DNA of 31,223 bases from Cryomorphaceae bacterium. Its GTDB lineage: Bacteria > Bacteroidota > Bacteroidia > Flavobacteriales > Schleiferiaceae. Shown one piece after another: positions 5,863-13,606 of this stretch (positions are counted from its first letter, which is position 1; each line of letters begins with the position of its first letter). The notes below the pieces were generated by a model. It worked only from the letters and a program-made list of their open reading frames with translations, had not been told where the DNA came from and ran no database searches. Position numbers and translations under genes: made by a program. The stretch lies in NCBI GenBank assembly GCA_013205365.1, contig JABMNC010000054.1:1-31223 (forward strand). The letters are read 5' to 3'.

Positions 5863-8244
5863 TTAGAAATCCACTATAATGCCAATGCCGGGCTGAACGA
5901 TACCCTGACGGTTGTCAAGGAGTTTAGTCAAGTACTGGCTTGGATTGTCGGGGTCAACAATCGGACTTCCGGTCGCAGGATCTCGCTGCACATCAATAAA
6001 TTTCGGTCCGTCGAGCTTGTAATTCAGTGCGTTTTGTACATCAAAATACAGGTCGAGGTTCCACTTTTTAAGAAACCACTTTTTATCTAGGCGCAGGTTG
6101 AGACGGTCAAACTCCCCAAAACGCATTGAGTTCAGCATGCTGTAGTCTGGCAGGCCTCTTCCAAACACATCCCAGTTTTGCCTGTTGGCGCTGCGCTCGA
6201 GGTTGAGTGGGGTATAGGGTGCGCCACCGAGGTGTTGGTACTGGCCTCCCAGTTCCCAGTTTTTGGCGAATTTCTTGCCAAAAGTGAAGGTGGCAATCAT
6301 GCGGTTATCCCACGATGAGGGAATGTAGTCGCCAAAAAAGTCGGCAAATTCGCTTCGCACCAGGGTTATCGCGGCAATACCAAACATGCCTTTAAAAAGC
6401 TTTTGCTGGTAGGTAAATTCCGCACCATAGGCTCGGCCCGTGCTGGTCGGAGTAGCCAGTTGGTTGCCGATTACGCCAAAGTCCCCGCCCAATGTGGCCA
6501 GTGAGATACTGTCGCGAAGAAGCAAGGGATAGTACTGATAAGACTTGTAGAAACCCTCCACACTTGCCTTCGCATTCCAAGGTAAAAAACGGGTGCTGCC
6601 GACCACGTAGTGGTCCGCCTGAATGAACCGCAGCGAGCGGTTGTCGCCGTCGATTCCCGTGTACCCGAGAGCGGTGAAGGGCGGCAATTGAAAGTAGCGT
6701 CCGACATTGCCGTCCAGGGTCCAGTTTTCGGTGAGGTTGTAACTCAGGGCCAGTCTCGGCGAAAGCTGGTCTAGGAAGTTTCGAGTGTTTTCGTTGAATG
6801 TTCCCGCATCAGTGCGCAAACCGAGCGAAACTTTTAAACGGCCGTCCACGAACTTGCCGACGGCATTGGCAAACATGGATGCGCGGTAGTAGACATCGTC
6901 AGTATCGTAGTCCAGAATAAATCCGCCAGGAAAACGCTTGTCAAAGGTGCTAGTGTTGTACTTGAGCTGTTCGGCACCAAAACCAATGAGCCCTTCCCAG
7001 TTTTTAAACTTCCAGGGCTGCTCGACACGCAGTTTATTGGCAATTTCTTGGCTGCCGTAGTTAAGAAGCAGGTCAGAATTCACATCGTTATTGAGGTACT
7101 TCTCCGACTCGTTGTTGAGCATGAAGCGACTCAGTACTATGTTAGTTGCGCCAAACCGTCCGAAGTGCGTGTACTTGGCTCCGATGGAGTAGTTCCATTG
7201 GTTGTAGGACGGCAGGTAGTTCAAAATGTACCGCTGGTCTTCGGTTTCGTTGCGCTCGAGGTTGAGTACGCTCACGTCATAGGCACCAAGACTGAGGAAG
7301 GTAATTTGATTTTTTCGGTTGAATTTGTGCTTGATTTTAACCTGATAGTCGTTATAGGTCGGCAAGAAGGGAAGGCCAATAACCCCAAACAAGTACTGAA
7401 GGTAGCTTCGGCGAACGCTGGCGAGGTAGGTTGTCTTCTTTGACAAGGGCCCGTCAAGCGTGAGTCCAACTTCAGAGGCCCCAACCTGAAAAATCCCATT
7501 GACTTTTTCTTCGGAACCGTCCCGCAGGTTGAGCTCCATAACCGAGCTCAGGCTTCCCCCGCGCTGCACCGGGAAGGCGCTCGTATAAAAGTCTACGTCG
7601 CGAATGAAATTCACATTGATCATGCCCACCGGACCACCGCTCGCGCCTTGGGTAGCAAAGTGGTTGATGGCCGGAATCTCAATTCCATCCAAAAAGAAGA
7701 TGTTCTCGTTGGGGCCGCCACCCCTGATAATTAAGTCGTTGCGGAATGCTGCTCCACCGCTGGCCACGCCCGGAAGGGATTGGATTACCTTAGAAATGTC
7801 TTGGTTCGCACCCGGATTCCGCCGAATTTCGTTAATTCCTATGCTCTGTACGCTGACGGGCGATTGGTCTACGCGCTGAAACTGAGCCTGCGCGGTGATT
7901 TCTACTTCTTCTAACTGCTGGGTTGACTCGCGCAGTCGCACCTCTAGCTCAATAGCCTTGGCACGGGTCAGAAGCACTTCAAATGCGGTGTAGGCCTGGT
8001 AGCCGATGGCTTCAATGCGCACATTGACCAGGCCTGTTGCTTGGTTTTCGATGCGGAACTTGCCATCAGAATCGGTTAGTCCCGTGGTCGTTCTGCCGTC
8101 TATGCGGACTACCGCTCCCGGTATGGGCTCGTTGGTCGCGTCGTCGACAACCGTACCGCGCAGGGTGGATTGAGCGGCGCTGCCCAAGGTGAGCATAAGT
8201 GCCAATCCAAAAAGGGCGTTGCGAAGGGAAGTTAGAGTGCTCAT
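5863..8244 (-). CDS. TonB-dependent receptor with CarboxypepD_reg-like N-terminal domain
   Basis: 793 residues. A signal peptide is visible to about residue 24 (LALMLTLGSAAQS). A CarboxypepD_reg-like beta-sandwich follows at about 25-115 (GTVVDDATNEPIPGAVVRI, GLTDSDGKFRI). The plug domain is at about 130-245, with ISKVIQSLPGVASGG, NDLIIRGGGPNENIFFLDG and GGSLSSVMELNLRDG. The rest is an outer-membrane beta-barrel ending in phenylalanine. Such receptors import large substrates such as iron complexes, vitamins or oligosaccharides using TonB energy. No SusD partner or obvious substrate gene is adjacent, so the cargo cannot be named. The upstream neighbour ends in a terminator, so this gene probably has its own promoter, which I could not place. 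Confidence 0.92.
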   Translation of the reverse strand: MSTLTSLRNALFGLALMLTLGSAAQSTLRGTVVDDATNEPIPGAVVRIDGRTTTGLTDSDGKFRIENQATGLVNVRIEAIGYQAYTAFEVLLTRAKAIELEVRLRESTQQLEEVEITAQAQFQRVDQSPVSVQSIGINEIRRNPGANQDISKVIQSLPGVASGGAAFRNDLIIRGGGPNENIFFLDGIEIPAINHFATQGASGGPVGMINVNFIRDVDFYTSAFPVQRGGSLSSVMELNLRDGSEEKVNGIFQVGASEVGLTLDGPLSKKTTYLASVRRSYLQYLFGVIGLPFLPTYNDYQVKIKHKFNRKNQITFLSLGAYDVSVLNLERNETEDQRYILNYLPSYNQWNYSIGAKYTHFGRFGATNIVLSRFMLNNESEKYLNNDVNSDLLLNYGSQEIANKLRVEQPWKFKNWEGLIGFGAEQLKYNTSTFDKRFPGGFILDYDTDDVYYRASMFANAVGKFVDGRLKVSLGLRTDAGTFNENTRNFLDQLSPRLALSYNLTENWTLDGNVGRYFQLPPFTALGYTGIDGDNRSLRFIQADHYVVGSTRFLPWNAKASVEGFYKSYQYYPLLLRDSISLATLGGDFGVIGNQLATPTSTGRAYGAEFTYQQKLFKGMFGIAAITLVRSEFADFFGDYIPSSWDNRMIATFTFGKKFAKNWELGGQYQHLGGAPYTPLNLERSANRQNWDVFGRGLPDYSMLNSMRFGEFDRLNLRLDKKWFLKKWNLDLYFDVQNALNYKLDGPKFIDVQRDPATGSPIVDPDNPSQYLTKLLDNRQGIVQPGIGIIVDF

Positions 8245-8260
8245 AGGAGGTCAAGAGGTG

Positions 8261-8308
8261 AAAAATAAAAAGGCAAGGATTCCATTTGACTCGGAATTCT
8301 TGCCCTTT
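8261..8308 (-). terminator. Rho-independent terminator after the htpG-DUF2911 unit
   Basis: On the minus strand GGGCAAGAATTCC and GGAATCCTTGCC form a stem of about 12 bp with one A-C mismatch and a 9-nt loop. It is followed by an almost uninterrupted run of T (TTTTTATTTTT). It begins about 20 nt after the DUF2911 stop and ends shortly before the TonB receptor start. Confidence 0.8.
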
Positions 8309-8324
8309 AGGTGGTTTTAAAGGC

Positions 8325-9167
8325 TTACTTCAATCGCGAAATAAGCGCTTGAACGTCTGGCTCGTTGGCAAAGGGTTTCTTCATTTTTTTACCGTCGGTC
8401 AATCCTGCTTCTAATGAATTCTGCGCAGCCTTTAAAGCCTCTGACTTTTTGCCATTTTCTTCTAGGATTTGTGCAAGTAGGTAGTGGGTACTCCAGTTGT
8501 CTGACTTCATTTTAACCGCGGTTTTGGCCCAAGATTCCGCCTCGGGCATCTTGTTTTCGCGAGCGTAGCGCGCGGCATTGCGAAACACGGTCCATTCTGC
8601 CTTGGGGTCAGCGATGGCCTTGGCAAGGTTCTCTTTGGCGAGGCGTTCGGTCGGAACCTTAATTGGGAAGCGTGCCATGCGGTCGCCCCAAGAAACAATC
8701 AGGTCGGCAGAGTTCGATTGAATATTATCCCAAGCTAAAAGGAGGGATTCCGTCTTCATAGAACCAAATTCCACGGGAGCACTCACCCTTAGGGCGTCGT
8801 CCTTCTCGTTGTATTCATAGATACCCCAGCCCTCAACATTCGTACTAATGACCAGCACCCAATCTCCGTCGTTCGGGAAGAGCGACAGGCTGTAGGTTCC
8901 TGCGGGCAATGCTCCGGAGGTAAAATTCACCTCAGAACTCAGGGTCAAAAGGGTTTTGGTATTGGCTCCAAGGCGCCAGTGCTCTCCCGGGGGTACAATT
9001 TCGCTAAATATGTCGCGTCCACGGGCGCTTGGCCGACTGTAGGTCAGTTTGGCATCGGTGAGGCCAATGCGCTGTTCAAAAGTCGTTTTGGGAGACAATT
9101 GGGGAAGGTCTTGGGCCCAAAGTGCGGCACTTGACAGAACAGCAGCAATCATAATGGAATATTTCAT
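8325..9167 (-). CDS. DUF2911 family secreted protein with C-terminal helical repeats
   Basis: 280 residues with a signal peptide (MKYSIMIAAVLSSAALWAQ, cleavage near residue 19). The DUF2911 domain covers about 30-165, with LTYSRPSARGRDIF, GEHWRLGANTKTLL, LPAGTYSLSLFP and GWGIYEYN. The C-terminal part, about 185-275, is alpha-helical and TPR-like (WSTHYLLAQILEENGKKSEALKAAQNSLEAGL). DUF2911 proteins are common in Bacteroidota and have no established function; this one is expected to be periplasmic or surface-exposed. It lies 17 nt downstream of htpG and is followed by a terminator, so it is probably transcribed with the chaperone gene. Whether it is stress-induced is inference. Confidence 0.85.
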   Translation of the reverse strand: MKYSIMIAAVLSSAALWAQDLPQLSPKTTFEQRIGLTDAKLTYSRPSARGRDIFSEIVPPGEHWRLGANTKTLLTLSSEVNFTSGALPAGTYSLSLFPNDGDWVLVISTNVEGWGIYEYNEKDDALRVSAPVEFGSMKTESLLLAWDNIQSNSADLIVSWGDRMARFPIKVPTERLAKENLAKAIADPKAEWTVFRNAARYARENKMPEAESWAKTAVKMKSDNWSTHYLLAQILEENGKKSEALKAAQNSLEAGLTDGKKMKKPFANEPDVQALISRLK

Positions 9168-9184
9168 AGGGTTAAAATTACGAA

Positions 9185-11077
9185 TTAAACAAGACGGTCC
9201 AACGAACGGCTAACAAAAGCCGTCAGGCGTTCCCCTGTTAGCAAGCCCTGCTGAAGCAGCGCGAGATCCTTAGCTTGGAGCACCAATTGCTCCCGGTCTG
9301 CAGGCTCTTCGGCCTTCAGAATTTTGCCAGCCAAGGGATGGTTGCCGTTGACCACGACGTCGTAATGGTCCGGGAAGTCCGCCATGCCCATGAATCCGCC
9401 TCCGCCCGACGCGCTCATCTCTTTCATGCGGCGCATAAACTCTGGCATTACCACCATCATCGGCATGTCGTCGCTTGCTAGGGCCTCGATGCGGACGCTG
9501 TAGTTTTTATCGTTTATCGCGCTTTCTACGTATCCTTTGAGGCTCTCTTGCTCGGATTCCGTCAGCAGATGGCTTCGGTCTCCGTCTTTTGGAATCAGTT
9601 TGTCGAGCATGTCGCTGTCTACCCTAGCAAAGCGGACCTTCTCTTTGGCGCCCTCAATTTTCTGAATCCAGTGGCCTGCAATGGGCGAATCCAGAACCAC
9701 CACGTCGTAGCCTTCTGCCTTTGCCTTTTGAATGTAGCTGTGTTGCGCCTCCGCATTGGAGGTGTAAAGCACTACGCGCTGGCCCTCTTTGTCGGTTTGT
9801 AGCGTACCGATTTTATCGAGGTACTCGTCAATCGTAGATGCCGATTCATCCACCGCGCTGCGCAGCATGTTGAACTTTAGGGCACGCTCAAAGAACTTCT
9901 CGTCGGTAACCATTCCATACTCGATTATAACGGCAATATCCTTGAGCTTTTGCTCAAAGTCACTGCGGTCGTTTTTGAGCATCTCCTCTAGTTTGTCGGC
10001 CACCTTCTTGGTAATGTGTCCGCTGATTTTTTTAACGTTGCCGTCAGCCTGCAGGTAGCTGCGCGATACATTGAGCGGAATATCCCTGGAGTCGATTACC
10101 CCGTGCAGCATCATTAAAAAGTCCGGAACGATGCCTTCGACGTTGTCGGTAACAAATACCTGAGACTGGTAGAGCTGTATTTTATTTTTATTGAGCTCCA
10201 TGTTGGGCTTGATTTTAGGGAAAAACAAGATTCCGGTCAAATCAAAGGGATAATCCACATTCATGTGGATGTGGAACAAGGGCTCCTCAAACGTGTAGGG
10301 GTAGAGGGCCTTATAGAAGGCCTTGTAGTCCTCGTCGCTGAGCTCGCTTGGCTTCTTGGTCCAGGCTGGGCTGTCGGGGTTGATGACGTTAGGTACTTTT
10401 TTGGTTTCCCACTTTGCCTCTTCGCCTTCGGCTGCGACGTTGTTGCGCTCGTCCTTCTCGCCGCAAACAATGGGCACGCTCATAAACCGGGCGTACTTTT
10501 TAAGGAGCTCGTTGATTTTGAATTCCTCGAGGAACTCCTCGGAATCTCCGTCGACGTGAAGAATGATGTGGGTTCCGCGATCCTTCTTCTTCTTGCTGAC
10601 CAGGTTGTACTCGGGTGAACCGTCGCAGGACCAAAATGCACCTTCTGCCTCAGGCATCTTCCAGCTTCGGCTGTGAATTTCTACCTTGGTAGAGATCATA
10701 AAGCTCGAGTAAAATCCCAAGCCAAAGTGACCAATCATAGCTCCCTTGTCGATCTTGCCTTCGTAGGTTTTGACAAACTCCGTAGCGCCCGAGAAGGCTA
10801 CCTCGTTGATGTACTTGTTGATTTCTTCTGAAGACATACCGATGCCTCGGTCGCGGATGGTAATGGTCTTTTTCTTTTTATCGACCTCTACATGGATGCT
10901 CAGGTCGCCCAACTCGCCGCTGAATTCGCCCAAATTACTCAGGGTTTTTAGCTTGTTGGTCGCGTCTACGGCATTAGAAATAAGTTCCCTAAGGAATATC
11001 TCGTGATCACTGTAGAGAAACTTCTTAATAATCGGAAAGATGTTGTCAGCAGATACGTTGATTTTACCGGTGGCCAT
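9185..11077 (-). CDS. htpG: Hsp90 family molecular chaperone HtpG
   Basis: 630 residues, the full HtpG length. The N-terminal GHKL ATPase domain shows ELISNAVDATNKL, RDRGIGMSSEEI and GHFGLGFYSSFM, followed by GTHIILH. The middle domain carries the client and gamma-phosphate loop region (DSRDIPLNVSRSYLQ), and the C-terminal dimerisation domain is complete. It is a cytoplasmic ATP-dependent chaperone working with the DnaK system. The start MATGKINVSADN matches Bacteroidota homologues. It is divergent from the CrtA-like gene with only 65 bp between the starts. I could not identify a heat-shock operator in that gap. The DUF2911 gene follows at 17 nt. Confidence 0.97.
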   Translation of the reverse strand: MATGKINVSADNIFPIIKKFLYSDHEIFLRELISNAVDATNKLKTLSNLGEFSGELGDLSIHVEVDKKKKTITIRDRGIGMSSEEINKYINEVAFSGATEFVKTYEGKIDKGAMIGHFGLGFYSSFMISTKVEIHSRSWKMPEAEGAFWSCDGSPEYNLVSKKKKDRGTHIILHVDGDSEEFLEEFKINELLKKYARFMSVPIVCGEKDERNNVAAEGEEAKWETKKVPNVINPDSPAWTKKPSELSDEDYKAFYKALYPYTFEEPLFHIHMNVDYPFDLTGILFFPKIKPNMELNKNKIQLYQSQVFVTDNVEGIVPDFLMMLHGVIDSRDIPLNVSRSYLQADGNVKKISGHITKKVADKLEEMLKNDRSDFEQKLKDIAVIIEYGMVTDEKFFERALKFNMLRSAVDESASTIDEYLDKIGTLQTDKEGQRVVLYTSNAEAQHSYIQKAKAEGYDVVVLDSPIAGHWIQKIEGAKEKVRFARVDSDMLDKLIPKDGDRSHLLTESEQESLKGYVESAINDKNYSVRIEALASDDMPMMVVMPEFMRRMKEMSASGGGGFMGMADFPDHYDVVVNGNHPLAGKILKAEEPADREQLVLQAKDLALLQQGLLTGERLTAFVSRSLDRLV

Positions 11078-11130
11078 GATTTAAAATTTTTAATGCACTC
11101 CTACCGGAACAAGGTGCATGCCAAGGAGGT

Positions 11131-11138
11131 TATCTTAG
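11131..11138 (+). promoter_or_regulatory. Possible -7 box for the CrtA-like/AlkB pair
   Basis: TATCTTAG differs from TAnnTTTG at one position. It lies exactly 4 nt before a GTG start codon at 11143, the same spacing seen for aroC, hutI and acs. Supported by spacing more than by sequence. Confidence 0.35.
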
Positions 11139-11142
11139 GGTT

Positions 11143-11856
11143 GTGACTGACAAAATGGCAAAATCCTACTTTATTACCGTGCGTTTTTTGCAATGGCAGG
11201 GCAGGGGCAAGCAGTGGAGGGCATTCGGCTCCATGGGTTTTGCCCTGCGCGAGCCATGGAAGGCACCAGGCCTCCGCTTTGCCAAGCAGCTCGGTTCCGG
11301 GGCCGGTGAAGGTTTCTCTATTTGGCCGGACTTTAGCACCTATGCTTGGTTTGCCATATGGGATTCACCCGAAGAGGCAGAAGACTTTTTTGCCACCAGC
11401 GCCCGATGGAAGGAGTGGCGGGGTTCTGCCCAACTCGAGTGGGGATGGGACGCCCTCCCAGTTCGGGGCCACGGAAGCTGGGGCGGAATCGATTTATTTG
11501 AAGGCTCCGTGCTCGCCACGTTGGAGCCACAGGACGAGGTCGCTGTTCTAACCCGTGCGCGCATTCGTTGGAGTCAAGCCCCCCGTTTTTGGTGGAATGT
11601 TCCTGGCGCAAGCAAGCACCTTAACCGTTTGCCCGACCTTCTTTTTAGCAAGGGAGTCGGGGAACTGCCTCTGGTGGAGCAGGCCACCCTAAGCGTTTGG
11701 CGCAATGCCGAGGCCTTGGATGACTTTGCCTACCGCAGCCGGCAGCATTCTTCGATGATACGCAAAACCCGTGATTTTAAGTGGTACAGCGAAGAAATGT
11801 TCCTAAGAATGAAGGTATTGCAGCGCTGGGAGCCGAGCCCTACTTTTATTTTATGA
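11143..11856 (+). CDS. Spheroidene monooxygenase (CrtA)-like protein
   Basis: 237 residues from a GTG start; an ATG 12 nt later (MAKSYFITVRFL) is the alternative. Features shared with the CrtA family are LATLEPQDEVAVLTRARIRWSQ, RFWWNVPGASKHL, GVGELPLVEQATLSVW, FAYRSRQHSSMIRKT and KWYSEEMFLRMKV. CrtA enzymes of purple bacteria oxidise acyclic carotenoids at C2; many Bacteroidota homologues are uncharacterised, and none of the other crt genes is nearby, so a carotenoid substrate is not assured. The stop overlaps the AlkB-like ATG by 4 nt (ATGA at 11853-11856), indicating coupled translation and perhaps a shared substrate or pathway. Divergent from htpG. Confidence 0.72.
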   Translation: MTDKMAKSYFITVRFLQWQGRGKQWRAFGSMGFALREPWKAPGLRFAKQLGSGAGEGFSIWPDFSTYAWFAIWDSPEEAEDFFATSARWKEWRGSAQLEWGWDALPVRGHGSWGGIDLFEGSVLATLEPQDEVAVLTRARIRWSQAPRFWWNVPGASKHLNRLPDLLFSKGVGELPLVEQATLSVWRNAEALDDFAYRSRQHSSMIRKTRDFKWYSEEMFLRMKVLQRWEPSPTFIL

Positions 11857-12854
11857 TTGGATTTCGATACCTTCTTGCCTTCCTGCTTCCGGCATCAGTT
11901 TACTTAGGGCTCCTAAGTCAGGGACCCTTATCGTTCGCCGCCTTACTTTTTGCCTTTGGCTTGGTTCCGTTTTTTGAAGGCCTCTTGCCCACGTTCGCAT
12001 CCAACCTCACGGATTCCGAGCGAGCTCGGTACCTAAGTCAGTCCCACTACGACCTTTTTGTCTTGCTGCAAATTCCGCTTCATTTGGGGGCTATTGCGTT
12101 GTTTATCGCAGTTGTGCCTCAAGACCGCAGCTCTGGTGACCTTGTTTCATTGCTCGGCCACATGACCGCCTTGGGTATTTCGTGCGGAACCCTGGCTATT
12201 AACGTAGCCCATGAGCTCGGGCACCGGCCCAAAGCAGCCTACCAAAGGTTGGCACAGGGCCTTTTGGTGAGCAGCCTATACGGCCAGTTTTTTATTGACC
12301 ACAACTTTGGGCACCATAAGCATGTCGCAACCCCCGAGGATTCCTCAACAGCGCGCTACGGAGAGGTTCTTTATTGGTTTTGGATTCGAAGCATTGTAGG
12401 CGTTTGGCGAACCGCTTGGCGCTTAAAACCACGATTGATGGCCGGCATGTTCGTTGCGGAGGTGCTTTATCTGGGTCTTGTTTTTGCCATAGCGCCCGAG
12501 GCCTTGCTGCCTCTGGTTTTGTCGTCCTTCTTTGGTATTCTGCTCCTGGAGACCGTGAACTACATCGAGCACTATGGCCTTACGCGGGTGAAGGTGACCG
12601 AACATCGATACGAAAACACCGAGCCCCAGCATTCCTGGAATTCCAACCACCCGCTTGGGAGGTTTATGCTCTTTGAGCTCACCCGGCATTCCGACCATCA
12701 CGCCAATCCCTACCGGCCTTTTCCGCTGATGAACCACTACGACGAATCCCCCCAAATGCCTGCTGGCTACCCGGCCATGATGGTGCTCGCAGCGGTTCCG
12801 CCCCTGTGGTTTAGGGTGATGAATCCCCGTCTGAATCCAGTTACTAGTTGCTAG
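11853..12854 (+). CDS. AlkB-like membrane di-iron monooxygenase (alkane 1-monooxygenase family)
   Basis: 333 residues from the ATG that overlaps the upstream stop; an upstream extension of the frame lies inside the CrtA-like gene. The AlkB histidine signature is complete: NVAHELGHR at about residues 125-133, DHNFGHHKHVATPEDSSTAR, NYIEHYGL, and LTRHSDHHANPYR, plus HSWNSNH. Hydrophobic segments at about 4-22, 25-45, 70-90, 100-120 and 200-235 give a multi-span inner-membrane topology. The family hydroxylates terminal methyl groups of alkanes or related lipids using rubredoxin electrons. No rubredoxin or rubredoxin reductase gene is in the window. The coupled CrtA-like gene suggests another hydrophobic substrate is possible. 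Confidence 0.85.
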   Translation: MIGFRYLLAFLLPASVYLGLLSQGPLSFAALLFAFGLVPFFEGLLPTFASNLTDSERARYLSQSHYDLFVLLQIPLHLGAIALFIAVVPQDRSSGDLVSLLGHMTALGISCGTLAINVAHELGHRPKAAYQRLAQGLLVSSLYGQFFIDHNFGHHKHVATPEDSSTARYGEVLYWFWIRSIVGVWRTAWRLKPRLMAGMFVAEVLYLGLVFAIAPEALLPLVLSSFFGILLLETVNYIEHYGLTRVKVTEHRYENTEPQHSWNSNHPLGRFMLFELTRHSDHHANPYRPFPLMNHYDESPQMPAGYPAMMVLAAVPPLWFRVMNPRLNPVTSC

Positions 12855-12864
12855 TTGCTAGTTA
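12844..12864. repeat. Three tandem 7-bp units between convergent genes
   Basis: CTAGTTG occurs twice and CTAGTTA once, head to tail. The array spans the last codons of the AlkB-like gene and the 7-nt gap before the convergent SDR gene. A related sequence lies at 29651-29683 between two other convergent genes. Confidence 0.6.
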
Positions 12865-13563
12865 GAATGGGTTTGTGGCCCAAACACCCAGTTCGGGAAT
12901 AAAGCCGCGGTCGTCCATAGCCAGTGCACTTACTATGGCGTAGGCAAGTTCTTCGGGGCGCAGCATGTTGTCTTTTTGGGCTTTTTCTTCACGGCTTTCG
13001 ACGTTGAACGCCGTCGGAACGGCCGAGGGGTTGACCAGCATGACCCTAATGTTGAAGGGGCGAAGTTCCTCTCGCCAGCATTCGGTCATTCCGCGCAGGG
13101 CAAATTTTGACGCGGCATAGACGGTTCCGTTTTTGAATCCGCGAAGCCCCGCGCTCGAGGCAATATTGATGATGCTGCCTTTGTTTTGCTGCTTCATGCG
13201 TCGCCCTGCTTCGCGACCTACCAAAGCGGCGCCAAAAACATTGGTGTGGAATATTTGCTCAAAATCCGACCATGCAACCTCGTCCATAGGGCCAAAAAAA
13301 CCAATGCCCGCATTGTTAACTAGCACGTCGAGTCCGCCCCAAATGGTGTCTAGCTCGGTATACATAGCCATAATGTCTGACTCAAGGCTTGCGTCGTAGG
13401 GCAGGGCAATGGCGCCAATTTCTTTGGCTACTCGCGTCAGTTTTGCCTTATCGCGACCCGAAATGGCTACGAGAGAACCGCGTTCAATCAAAAGTTTTGC
13501 TGTCGCTTTACCGATGCCCGACGAGCCGCCGGTGATTAGAATTCGTGCTTGGTTAAGTTCCAT
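12862..13563 (-). CDS. Short-chain dehydrogenase/reductase (SDR family)
   Basis: 233 residues from ATG 13563 (MELNQARILITGGSSGIG); the longer frame would need a TTG start and adds a non-conserved segment. Classical SDR motifs are present: TGGSSGIG for NAD(P) binding, NNAGIGFFG, the catalytic serine in INIASSAG and YAASK with the catalytic tyrosine and lysine. It resembles FabG-like 3-oxoacyl reductases and generic Bacteroidota SDRs; the substrate cannot be told. It is 43 nt downstream of the formimidoyltransferase gene on the same strand and may be the last gene of the hut operon, though no histidine-pathway step needs an SDR. Confidence 0.85.
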   Translation of the reverse strand: MELNQARILITGGSSGIGKATAKLLIERGSLVAISGRDKAKLTRVAKEIGAIALPYDASLESDIMAMYTELDTIWGGLDVLVNNAGIGFFGPMDEVAWSDFEQIFHTNVFGAALVGREAGRRMKQQNKGSIINIASSAGLRGFKNGTVYAASKFALRGMTECWREELRPFNIRVMLVNPSAVPTAFNVESREEKAQKDNMLRPEELAYAIVSALAMDDRGFIPELGVWATNPF

Positions 13564-13606
13564 GATTTTAGATTTTTCGGTTCTTTTGTGAAGGCTCTTG
13601 ATCAAA

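Noticed and set aside
5855..5866. Terminator between NamZ and the TonB receptor
   Set aside because: The stops are 4 nt apart and I saw no GC stem followed by T-run on either side.
7048..7443. 131-codon plus frame opposite the TonB receptor
   Set aside because: The receptor frame is clear and continuous; this frame has no motif and no start context.
5863..8244. SusC-type polysaccharide-utilisation receptor
   Set aside because: No SusD-like gene or glycoside hydrolase is adjacent, and length is below the usual SusC size of about 1000 residues.
11078..11142. CIRCE or other heat-shock operator in front of htpG
   Set aside because: I found no TTAGCACTC-N9-GAGTGCTAA element or other convincing inverted repeat in the 65-bp gap.
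12844..12864. CRISPR-like array
   Set aside because: Units are 7 bp without spacers, and no cas genes are present.
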